DNA of 7,792 bases from an uncultured Clostridia bacterium (GTDB taxonomy: Bacteria > Bacillota > Clostridia > Oscillospirales > CAG-272). The translations under genes and the position numbers were made by a program. The stretch is taken from the NCBI GenBank assembly GCA_937894775.1, contig CALAXC010000038.1, positions 1-7,792 of the forward strand. The letters run 5' to 3'. The notes beneath the pieces were generated by a model, which was not told the DNA's origin, did not search any database, and saw nothing but the letters and a program-made list of their open reading frames with translations. Below are positions 1 through 7,300 of this stretch, piece after piece (the first letter of the stretch is position 1; every line of letters begins with the position of its first letter).

Positions 1-22
1 AATTAAGAAGAAAGAAGATTGA
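1..22 (+). CDS. 3' end of an upstream paralogous surface protein (partial)
   Basis: Bases 2-22 read ATT AAG AAG AAA GAA GAT TGA, giving IKKKED and a stop. Genes 1 and 2 end with the same codons, and bases 1-55 match 1990-2044 exactly. This is therefore the end of a fourth member of the family, truncated by the window edge. Only the cytoplasmic basic/acidic tail of its C-terminal anchor is visible. The rest of the protein cannot be judged, but by analogy it should be a secreted, anchored surface protein. Confidence 0.88.
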
Positions 23-47
23 ATTTTCCTTGATATCGAATTATGAT
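19..47 (+). promoter_or_regulatory. Putative sigma-70-type promoter of gene 1
   Basis: TTGAAT (19-24) and TATGAT (42-47) are separated by 17 bases and match the housekeeping consensus at 4/6 and 5/6 positions. The -35 box overlaps the stop codon of the upstream gene. The same pair with the same spacing occurs before genes 2 and 3. Initiation would fall around 52-55, at the foot of the hairpin. The -35 box is partly fixed by the conserved coding end, so the conservation is not independent proof of promoter function. Confidence 0.5.
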
Positions 48-53
48 ATATAT

Positions 54-77
54 CCCCTTGTCTTACGTGGCAAGGGG
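54..77 (+). promoter_or_regulatory. Leader hairpin before gene 1
   Basis: Bases 54-62 (CCCCTTGTC) pair with 69-77 (GGCAAGGGG) over nine pairs including one G-T(U), leaving a six-base loop TTACGT. It lies 6 bases after the putative -10 box and 7 bases before the Shine-Dalgarno sequence, the same geometry as in the other two spacers. No T-run follows, so it does not look like a Rho-independent terminator. A 5' mRNA-stabilising stem or a translation control element is possible. Confidence 0.65.
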
Positions 78-100
78 AACAGTTAAAGGAGAAAAAGACA

Positions 101-2011
101 ATGAAAACAAAATTTAAGTCAAAGCTCTTGGGGGTTCTGCTCGTTCTTGCAATGCTTCTTACTCTTGGGCTTGGAATTGGCTTGCAAAACAGTCTTGTCT
201 TGAAGGTTTATGCAACAGTGCCGGATAATGCTTTAGCAAATATTGCGGCATCGGAATTACAAATCGTGTTACATAAAAATGATCATAGTACAGTTAATAC
301 AACGTTTGCAGGTGGCAAATATTTGCACATAAACGGTGCTTATGAAACGTTAGAGATAAACGATTCAAGCGCTGGTGCTGACATGGAATATGATGTAAGC
401 ACGGGCACCTTGAAGCTTTATTACACTGACAATATGGCTGAGTATAAAGGCAAACTTTCTCTTTATGGACTAAATGAATCAGATAAGCAATTGATTATTG
501 AAGATTATTACAATGGTTTTACTTTCTATAACTTAGCTTTTGAAAAAGGAAATTTGACCATAGAAAACACTTCTGGAAATACTAATTCTGTTGGCAGCTT
601 TGGCTGGAAAAACAAATTTAAGCTCAATGGAGAATTAACTATTCGTGGAAATACAATGGTTCGTCCATGGCTCGGTGCCACCGGCTATAATGATGACGTT
701 AACAACATAATTGAAGTTGGAACGCTTAAGCTTTTAGGTAATTCGTCATTAAACTACACTGCGTACGTTTCCGATGACGTCTATGCCATTGTTTCTGCCA
801 ACAGTTTGGTTTTGGATACTGATGGAGAACTTTATCTTGATGCAGAAAAAGCAGGTGGTCTTACAAGAGTTCTTAGCACAAATGACGTTACTCTTACAAA
901 ATGCAAAAAAATTACACTTGTTGCACCGGATGGTTATGATAAAACATTGACAAATTCAACATATTTGCGCAATGCAGTAACAACAGCAATCCCCGGTTAT
1001 TATGCAAGCATAATACAACAAGGCGATATTTATGACGGATATCATAAAACTTATCGTTTAGTATCCGATTCACTATATTTTTCTGTTTTATTTGATGCAA
1101 ATGGTGGAAGTGGAACAATGGCTCCTGTTAAGGATGTTCAAGGAAAATATATATTGCCGGGCTGTACACTTGTTCCTCCAGAATATGAATATGAATTGGA
1201 ATTCCAATGCTGGACCGACAAATCATACGGTGGTAGTAATTATGCAGAAGGCGATTCTTTCTTTTTGTATAAAGATATGACATTCTATGCAAAATGGAAG
1301 CTTGCAGGTGATCACACTGTAAGCTTTGATGCAAATGGTGGCGAGGGAAGCATGACAGGTGGAAGTTATAAAGGCGGATACGCTTTGCCTGCTTGTTCGT
1401 TTACGGCACCCAGCGGCAAACAATTCAAATGCTGGGCATTAGACAGTGCAAGTGGGATGCAATTTGATACTGACGCAACTTATTATTTATACAAGGATGT
1501 AACTTTCTATGCAATTTGGGAAGATCTTCCTGCGCACACCCACACAGATGCCGATGGACAATGGGAGAGCGACGGCACATACCATTGGCACACCTGCTCT
1601 TGCACCGAGGAATTTGACAAGGTGGAACATAGCGGCGGTACGGCAACTTGCACCGAAAAGGCAGTTTGCTCGGTATGTAACGCCGCATACGGAAACACCG
1701 CAGCTCATAACCACGGCACTGAATGGCAGAAGAACGCCGACGAGCACTGGAACGAGTGTGCTTGCGGAGATAAGGCAAACAAGGCATCTCATACCGATAG
1801 CAATAACGATGGCAAGTGCGATACTTGTGAATATCAGATGAGTACCGCTCCCGATAATCCTGATAATCCTAATGGCATTCCCGATGATCCTACCGACGAT
1901 GAAACCGAAGCTCCCGCAGATAAGGGATGCGGCTCAAGCGCAGCTATCTCTGCTCTTGCAATAGTTGCAGTTGTCGGCTCGGCTCTTGTAATTAAGAAGA
2001 AAGAAGATTGA
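101..2011 (+). CDS. Secreted, membrane-anchored surface protein with two InlB-type repeats and Cys/His tail modules (gene 1)
   Basis: 636 aa. ATG at 101 follows AAAGGAG (85-91) with 9 bases between. Residues 1-38 form a signal peptide (basic start, hydrophobic 9-28, cleavage probably after VYA). Residues 39-325 are unrecognised but rich in alternating hydrophobic short strands, suggesting a beta-helix or beta-sandwich. Residues 327-400 and 404-474 are InlB B-type (Listeria-Bacteroides) repeats, each opening with FDANGG and ending FYAKW or FYAIW; each also carries two Cys (C355/C370, C432/C444). Residues 478-580 hold Cys/His modules, including GGTATC...CSVC and HW..CAC...CDTC, plus a DxNxDGxxD loop at 566-574. 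Residues 581-608 are an acidic Pro/Asp linker. Residues 609-636 are the anchor: GCGSS, a hydrophobic helix, then KKKED. Likely role: extracellular adhesion or ligand binding at the cell surface. No catalytic motif or LPXTG is seen. GC content jumps near 1530, so the gene looks mosaic. Confidence 0.95.
   Translation: MKTKFKSKLLGVLLVLAMLLTLGLGIGLQNSLVLKVYATVPDNALANIAASELQIVLHKNDHSTVNTTFAGGKYLHINGAYETLEINDSSAGADMEYDVSTGTLKLYYTDNMAEYKGKLSLYGLNESDKQLIIEDYYNGFTFYNLAFEKGNLTIENTSGNTNSVGSFGWKNKFKLNGELTIRGNTMVRPWLGATGYNDDVNNIIEVGTLKLLGNSSLNYTAYVSDDVYAIVSANSLVLDTDGELYLDAEKAGGLTRVLSTNDVTLTKCKKITLVAPDGYDKTLTNSTYLRNAVTTAIPGYYASIIQQGDIYDGYHKTYRLVSDSLYFSVLFDANGGSGTMAPVKDVQGKYILPGCTLVPPEYEYELEFQCWTDKSYGGSNYAEGDSFFLYKDMTFYAKWKLAGDHTVSFDANGGEGSMTGGSYKGGYALPACSFTAPSGKQFKCWALDSASGMQFDTDATYYLYKDVTFYAIWEDLPAHTHTDADGQWESDGTYHWHTCSCTEEFDKVEHSGGTATCTEKAVCSVCNAAYGNTAAHNHGTEWQKNADEHWNECACGDKANKASHTDSNNDGKCDTCEYQMSTAPDNPDNPNGIPDDPTDDETEAPADKGCGSSAAISALAIVAVVGSALVIKKKED
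1853..1870 (+). repeat. Short tandem repeat in the linker, 2 x 9 bases
   Basis: GATAATCCT occurs twice in a row and encodes part of PDNPDN in the acidic linker before the membrane anchor. The same pair is at 4139-4156 in gene 2. Such repeats can change linker length by slippage in multiples of three residues. Confidence 0.8.
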
Positions 2012-2036
2012 ATTTTCCTTGATATCGAATTATGAT
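2008..2036 (+). promoter_or_regulatory. Putative sigma-70-type promoter of gene 2
   Basis: TTGAAT (2008-2013) and TATGAT (2031-2036) with a 17-base spacer. The -35 box overlaps the TGA of gene 1. Sequence and spacing are the same as upstream of gene 1. Since no terminator is visible between the genes, read-through from gene 1 is also possible. Confidence 0.5.
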
Positions 2037-2042
2037 ATATAT

Positions 2043-2064
2043 CCTCTTGCCTTTTGGCAAGGGG
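2043..2064 (+). promoter_or_regulatory. Leader hairpin before gene 2
   Basis: CCTCTTGCC (2043-2051) pairs with GGCAAGGGG (2056-2064) over nine pairs with a TTTT loop. Compared with the gene 1 copy, C56 is T here (still pairing with G), T61 is C (G-T becomes G-C), and the loop is shorter and different. Pairing is kept while the loop changes. Distances to the -10 box (6 bases) and Shine-Dalgarno (7 bases) are the same as at gene 1. Confidence 0.68.
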
Positions 2065-2071
2065 AACAGTT

Positions 2072-2078
2072 AAAGGAG
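2072..2078 (+). promoter_or_regulatory. Ribosome binding site that fixes the gene 2 start
   Basis: AAAGGAG lies 8 bases before ATG at 2087. An in-frame TTG at 2054 would extend the protein by 11 residues, but it sits in the hairpin loop and stem, has no Shine-Dalgarno before it, and would place translated RBS sequence ahead of the signal peptide. ATG 2087 also aligns with the start of gene 1. Confidence 0.9.
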
Positions 2079-2086
2079 AAAAGAAA

Positions 2087-4297
2087 ATGAAAACACAATT
2101 CAGATCAAAATTGCTTTCAGTTCTGCTCATACTCATAATGATACTTGCGCTTGTTCCTATGAGCGCATTTAATGCATTTGCGGAGGAAAAGGAAAACGTG
2201 ATCTCCTCGGCTGAGGTCAATGTTCCCATACCCGAGGGGGGCGCAACCTCAACAGCAGGTAGTATTTTTAATTCCGAAAAATATACGGTGTCAATTGGTT
2301 GGTCAACAACTGCCGACGGAAGCGTGGAAAACGATTTCAATAATCAAACCTTTGTAGCCGGTAAGACCTATTATGTAGACGTGTATTTGGTTGCCAAAGA
2401 TCCGTATGTGTTTGTTGAAGATGCAACCGTGTTTGTAAATGGCACGTCCTATACTTCTGTTTGGACGATTGGCGCAGATTACAAAAAATACGTGGCAGTA
2501 TATGATATACCGTTTACCGCGGTCGAGCACGTTGAAAAGGAATTTACCGTGAAGCCTACGGGTGCAACGGTGGGCTTGAACGAATCCTATGAGATAACGT
2601 GGCAAACGAATTTTGAAGCAGATGAATACAAGGTGCTTCACTATAACGCAAACACTGCCCAGTGGGGAACCCAAGCGACCGTTGCATATAAAGCAGGCGT
2701 TAACAGCTGTAAGGTTACCTCTGATATAGCAACCGCCCATATTTTTAAGGTTCAGGCTTTTAAGAATGGTCAGATGGTGCTTGAATCCTCGCAAATTGAG
2801 GTTATATGGTCGGATAAATACAGAGTCAGCTACCTTGCAAACGGCGGTAGCGGTGAGATGGACGTGGTATTTGTCAGCGGTAAATATGAGCTTGGATGGT
2901 GCAAGTTTGTTCCGCCCGAGGGATACCGATTCAGCCATTGGACGATAGCGGGTCAGTCTTACCGTCAGTTTGAAGATATTACGGTTACCGAATCTATCGT
3001 CGTAGTGGCAAATTGGCTTCCCGTTGTGACCTGCCTGCCTCTTGAAATAGACGGAAGGGCAATGGGAGGCGCCAAAACACCCGAAGCCGCAAGACTAAAG
3101 GGGTATCTGGAAGAAAACGATCAAATAAAATTCTGTTCGGGACAGAACTGCTGCGGTATGACGTATGCTTCGGATACTTGGTTCGATGCCGAAACAAAGC
3201 AGCCCGCTACGGAATTTGTTAACGGCAAAGAGTATTTTTATCACGTCGTAATTCACCCCAAGAACGGTTATCTGCTTCCCGATTTTACGGGAAAGGAATA
3301 CGATTACGCTGATATTGCCAATGTAACGGGAATTCTTTGGCACAGTATTTCCGCATCTGCTACGTCGCAGGACAATGTTGATAAAAAATGTTATGAGGTG
3401 GATTTTCACATCGTTTATGACGAAGAAAAGGGTATTCCGATAGATGACTGTAAAGAAATTGACGGTATCCATATCGACGGAAGCGATCTTTCGGGCGCGA
3501 AAGCTCCGGCTGTAATTGATCAAGCAAAGCTTGAATCGGATATATTCTATCCTTGCAGCTCGTCTTGTACTGATTGTGAAGCTTGGGAATTTAATCAGAA
3601 GTGGATAGATTTTAAAAGCGGTAATTTAGCAGGCTCGTTCATTGACGGGCATCAGTATGTTTTTTATTTGATATTGCACTTAAAGCCCGGATATAAGGTC
3701 CCCGAAAAGATCTCTGAAAATTTAATCACGGTTGACGGTGTTGCGTGGGAAGAAACGATGACGGAAGGTTATGGCACGGGTATAATGTGGATGGGTATGA
3801 TAACCTATCACGAGGATACAGGTATTCCTCATGCCTGTGCTCCAAAGTTAGTTGAAAAGGTTGAGCCTACCTGCACCGAAAACGGTCTTGAAAAACATTA
3901 TGAATGCTTCTGCGGTAAGAGCTTTGAGGATGCGGAGGGCAAGGTTGAGATACCCGACCTTGTCGCATGGGGGGCTATAGATGCTACGGGTCACGACCAC
4001 GGCACAGCTTGGAAAAACGATGCAAACGAGCATTGGAACGAGTGCGCTTGCGGAGATAAGGCAAACGAGGCATCTCATACCGATAGCAATAACGATGGCA
4101 AGTGCGATACTTGTGAATATCAGATGAGTACCGCTCCCGATAATCCTGATAATCCTAATGGCATTCCCGATGATCCTACCGACGATGAAACCGAAGCTCC
4201 CGCAGATAAGGGATGCGGCTCAAGCGCAGCTATCTCTGCTCTTGCAATAGTTGCAGTTGTCGGCTCGGCTCTTGTAATTAAGAAGAAAGAAGATTGA
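2087..4297 (+). CDS. Secreted, membrane-anchored multidomain surface protein (gene 2)
   Basis: 736 aa. Residues 1-32 are a signal peptide, cleavage probably after AFA. Residues 38-148 form an unnamed beta module with FVAGKTYY (89-96). Residues 149-242 may be Ig/Fn3-like. Residues 245-310 are one InlB-type repeat (LANGG...ANW). Residues 313-447 and 455-579 are two further copies of the unnamed module (FVNGKEY 377-383, FIDGHQY 518-524). Both begin with an EIDG motif and carry a Cys cluster absent from the first copy (C350/C355/C356 and C490/C494/C497). Residues 583-640 contain a PTCTENG...CFCGKSF segment of a type frequent in gut Firmicutes surface proteins. Residues 636-680 are the same terminal Cys/His module as in gene 1. 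An acidic linker and the GCGSS anchor (709-736) follow, identical to gene 1. Likely a cell-surface binding protein; no enzymatic motif is visible. It shares its ends with gene 1 but not its centre. Confidence 0.95.
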   Translation: MKTQFRSKLLSVLLILIMILALVPMSAFNAFAEEKENVISSAEVNVPIPEGGATSTAGSIFNSEKYTVSIGWSTTADGSVENDFNNQTFVAGKTYYVDVYLVAKDPYVFVEDATVFVNGTSYTSVWTIGADYKKYVAVYDIPFTAVEHVEKEFTVKPTGATVGLNESYEITWQTNFEADEYKVLHYNANTAQWGTQATVAYKAGVNSCKVTSDIATAHIFKVQAFKNGQMVLESSQIEVIWSDKYRVSYLANGGSGEMDVVFVSGKYELGWCKFVPPEGYRFSHWTIAGQSYRQFEDITVTESIVVVANWLPVVTCLPLEIDGRAMGGAKTPEAARLKGYLEENDQIKFCSGQNCCGMTYASDTWFDAETKQPATEFVNGKEYFYHVVIHPKNGYLLPDFTGKEYDYADIANVTGILWHSISASATSQDNVDKKCYEVDFHIVYDEEKGIPIDDCKEIDGIHIDGSDLSGAKAPAVIDQAKLESDIFYPCSSSCTDCEAWEFNQKWIDFKSGNLAGSFIDGHQYVFYLILHLKPGYKVPEKISENLITVDGVAWEETMTEGYGTGIMWMGMITYHEDTGIPHACAPKLVEKVEPTCTENGLEKHYECFCGKSFEDAEGKVEIPDLVAWGAIDATGHDHGTAWKNDANEHWNECACGDKANEASHTDSNNDGKCDTCEYQMSTAPDNPDNPNGIPDDPTDDETEAPADKGCGSSAAISALAIVAVVGSALVIKKKED

Positions 4298-4322
4298 ATT
4301 TTTCTTGATACCGAATTATGAT
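4294..4322 (+). promoter_or_regulatory. Putative sigma-70-type promoter of gene 3
   Basis: TTGAAT (4294-4299) and TATGAT (4317-4322), 17 bases apart, with the -35 box over the stop codon of gene 2. The third copy of the same arrangement. The spacer between the boxes has two substitutions relative to the gene 2 copy, while both boxes are unchanged. Confidence 0.5.
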
Positions 4323-4328
4323 ATATAT

Positions 4329-4353
4329 CCCCTTGTCTTTTTGGGGCAGGGGG
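4329..4353 (+). promoter_or_regulatory. Leader hairpin before gene 3
   Basis: CCCCTTGTC (4329-4337) pairs with 4345-4353 (GGCAGGGGG) over nine pairs including two G-T pairs; two more weak pairs are possible nearer the loop. The right arm and loop differ from the other two copies yet a nine-pair stem remains. It starts 6 bases after the putative -10 box and ends 7 bases before AAGGAG (4361-4366). Confidence 0.62.
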
Positions 4354-4374
4354 TGAATTTAAGGAGAAAACAAA

Positions 4375-7300
4375 ATGAAAAAGCGAATTTTAAGTATGTT
4401 GCTTGCGGCAATTATGGTTCTTTCAATAGTTCCATTCTCGGCAATTACCGCATTTGCCGACACGCCCGAAGCAGAGATTACCGAAGTCTCAACGTTTAAC
4501 GAGCTTCTTAACGCGGTAAACTCGGATAAAACTCACATCAAGCTGACAAAAGATATTGAGGATATTGTTCCCGATGATGAGCTTCCCACAAAGCACCGCC
4601 TTGTCTTTGACGGTGGCAAGGATTACGTACTTAACCTTAACGGTAATAAGCTCATGGTAGGTAACTATGCAAACGAGTTCTATACAGACAATTTTTCTAT
4701 GATAGCTGTACAAAACAGCTCAAGCCTTGAGATTGAAAACGGTAGCTTAGTATTTGAAAACTGGCATACCGATTATCGCACCGCTAAGGGTGTTCTTTTC
4801 GTAGCGGATGATTCTACTCTTACCGCAACAAGCGTTGATATGTATAACGGTTACACCGGAACGGTAGTTTATGCTACTGATAACGCAAAGATTACGCTTG
4901 AGGGCGGTGACTATACCGCAACGAGTGGCTTTGCTATATATCTTGAAAAGCAGGCTGCCCTTACTATTGACGGAGGCGCTTGGATTGGCACTAAGGTTGG
5001 TGACAGTACCGCTACCGTATATCTTGACGGTTACGGTGCGCTCTATTCCGAGAGCTCGGGAGAGCTTATTATCAATAATGCTTATTTTAATACCGGTGTA
5101 CAGGTTCACGAGTCACAGGTCGGTGCGTTTTCCACCTCTACTCACGAGCTTATAATCAACGGAATAAAGCAAGCAGAGGATATCTATTTTTCTAATTCAG
5201 GCAATCAATTTGCGGCAATAGAAGCAGGCAAGGATTATTATTGGTATAAAAACGGATATTCACGCGCTCTTTATAAGATTGAAAATCCTTTATTTGCGAA
5301 CGCTGTGAGTGTTATTTCCTATGAAAAGAAATATTCCATAGACGTTCAAAACGGAACTGCGACAATAGGAGGTAATACCGTAACCGAGGTTGGCTACGGG
5401 CAGACCGTTACCATAGTTGCAGACCCTGCCGAGAGCGGTATGGAGTTTGTTCGTTGGGACACAAGCGGAGTTGAGCTTGCAGACTATTACAGTGCCTCAA
5501 CCACCTTTGCAATGCCTGCCGCGCCCGTATATATTGCGGCTTACTACGGTAAGGAAAGCGTAAAATCCGTAAGCGTTACCGTGGGCGACATTACCGTGGG
5601 CGAGAAAGCATACGATGCCGAGATCGCCTTGGAGGGCGGTGTAAAGCTTGAAAAGGTCGAATGGTATGAAAACTTAATCAAAATGGAAGAAAACGATGTT
5701 TTTAAGCCGGGTAAAGCCTATGAATTGAAAACACTTGTTAATCCTCCCGATGAGCATAAATTTGGAGACACCGTGACGGCAACCGTCAACGGAAAACAAG
5801 CCACCGTCAATTCAGACGCAGGTTATGCGATCATAAATTATACGTTTGGTGCTCTTGCGGCAAATCCGTTCTCCGTAATATATAACACCTCTACCGCAAA
5901 GCTCGGTATAGGCGGTCTTTTGGAGCTTGACACATCACTTATGTGCTCTCAAAACGCAGAATTCAAGACAGCGTTTGAGGCGGGCAACGTAGCTTATCAA
6001 TGGTACAAGAACGGTGAGGCTATTGAGGGAGCGACCGACGCTTTGTATAATTTTACAGCAGATGACGTTGGCGGTCGTTTCTACGTAACCGTAACGGTAG
6101 GCGACAAAACTGCATTTGGCGATATGCACAAATGCTATAATCATTTGTATCAAATATATCTAAACGCAAGTGACTTCGTTGCAGGCGGAAAAGCTCCTCA
6201 AATATCCTCTGCAACACCGGGCGTATCGATAAATCCCGATAGCCTCTTTATATGCGAGGGCAAGGGTCAGCCCGAGCTTGATATTAAAAACACGGTTTTG
6301 ATCCCCGGAAAGACCTATCTTGTTATCGGTAAGCTCGTACAAACCGGAGAGGCGAATATTCCGTACGAGGCAAACGTCTACGTAAATGATACATTGATGG
6401 AGGATAAGGTTGACGCTTTAAGTCAATTCTTCTACAAATTCACCGTTCCCGAGGCAGATTTCCCCGTATATTACAAAGCAAACGGTGAAATAGGCATCGG
6501 CGTAACGCTTACCGTTGACGTAGAAAAGATGTGCAACGAAAGCGGTACGTTCAATAATGCTTATAATAAAGCAAATCCCACGTATCAAACCGTATTCTAT
6601 CAATGGTATAAGAACGGTGAGGCAATAAAGGGTGCAACGAATATTTCTTACACTGTAAAAACCGCCGACAGAGATAGCTATATCCACTGTCAAGTCACTC
6701 TCGTTGACGGTAAATACGGAATAGGTGAGCAACACGTGATCACCAATGTTATCACGGTTCTCAACGTTCAAATGCCTTATCCGAAGAATGGGGAAACAAA
6801 AATTGAGAAGAGCGACGTTTTAGTTGACGGTGCGACCGTATCGGGTATTCTGTGGTGGACTAAGGAACCACAGGAGGATATGCAAAATGATACCACATAC
6901 GTAGAGGGAAAAGAGTATGGATTTTATTTCATGCTGTCTCCTAAGGATACATTTGTCTTTGCTGATGCTGCCGATAGGACTGTTTACGTTTACGGCAAGG
7001 AAGCCACACACAATAGCGGTTATGCTTACACAAGTGAAGTTACCGCTATCCACAAGCATATATACAGTGACGAGATTTGGGATCATGACGAATACGGCCA
7101 TTGGCAGCCTTGTATTATCGCGGGCTGTCCCGATCCTACTGAGGAATGGGTAATGTACACGGATCACGCGGGTGGCACTGCAACCTGTCAAACTAAAGGA
7201 GAATGTGCCATTTGCGGAGCTGAGTATCTCGCAGATCATGATTTTTCAGTTCCCGATTATCAATACGTTGACGAGATGAAATGCGCTAATTTCTGTGAGA

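Larger units (their letters stand above)
1782..2110 (+). repeat. Long direct repeat spanning the gene 1/gene 2 junction
   Basis: This copy covers the 3' end of gene 1, the spacer and the start of gene 2. Bases 1782-2016 are identical to 4068-4302. Bases 1990-2044 are identical to 1-55, and 2056-2082 match 69-95. Similarity continues into the first codons (ATGAAAACA). Because the unit crosses the gene boundary, recombination between copies keeps promoter, start and anchor intact. There are no terminal inverted repeats or transposase, so it is not an insertion sequence. Confidence 0.9.
4068..4380 (+). repeat. Long direct repeat spanning the gene 2/gene 3 junction
   Basis: Bases 4068-4302 are identical to 1782-2016 (235 bases). 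After that the spacer is similar but not identical (for example ATACCG for ATATCG), and it still carries the promoter-like boxes, hairpin and Shine-Dalgarno. Similarity fades after the first codons of gene 3, whose signal peptide differs from those of genes 1 and 2. Confidence 0.9.

Noticed and set aside
45..54. GATATATATC palindrome as an operator site
   Set aside because: It occurs in all three leaders, but it overlaps the -10 region and consists of simple AT repeats, so palindromy is weak evidence for a specific binding site.
54..77. Leader hairpins as Rho-independent terminators
   Set aside because: None of the three stems is followed by a T-run; each is followed by AACAGTTAAAGGAG-like sequence or a variant with the ribosome binding site, so a leader role fits better.
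1840..2011. LPXTG sortase signal in the C-terminal tail
   Set aside because: No LPXTG-like pentapeptide precedes the hydrophobic helix in any of the genes; the motif there is KGCGSS.
2054..2086. Upstream TTG start extending gene 2 by 11 residues
   Set aside because: The TTG lies in the leader hairpin and has no ribosome binding site before it. The extension would translate the AAAGGAG of the real start, and ATG 2087 aligns with gene 1.
1782..2110. Insertion sequence or CRISPR as the explanation of the repeats
   Set aside because: The repeats are few, kilobases apart and coding. They have no inverted ends, no transposase and no regular spacers.
1834..2340. 168-aa minus-strand reading frame across the gene 1/gene 2 junction
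   Set aside because: It lies antisense to two real genes, crosses the promoter/RBS region and has no recognisable domain or ribosome binding site. It is a shadow of the repeated tail.
2303..2938. 211-aa minus-strand reading frame inside gene 2
   Set aside because: It is fully antisense to a well-supported gene, with a composition typical of a shadow frame and no recognisable family or RBS.
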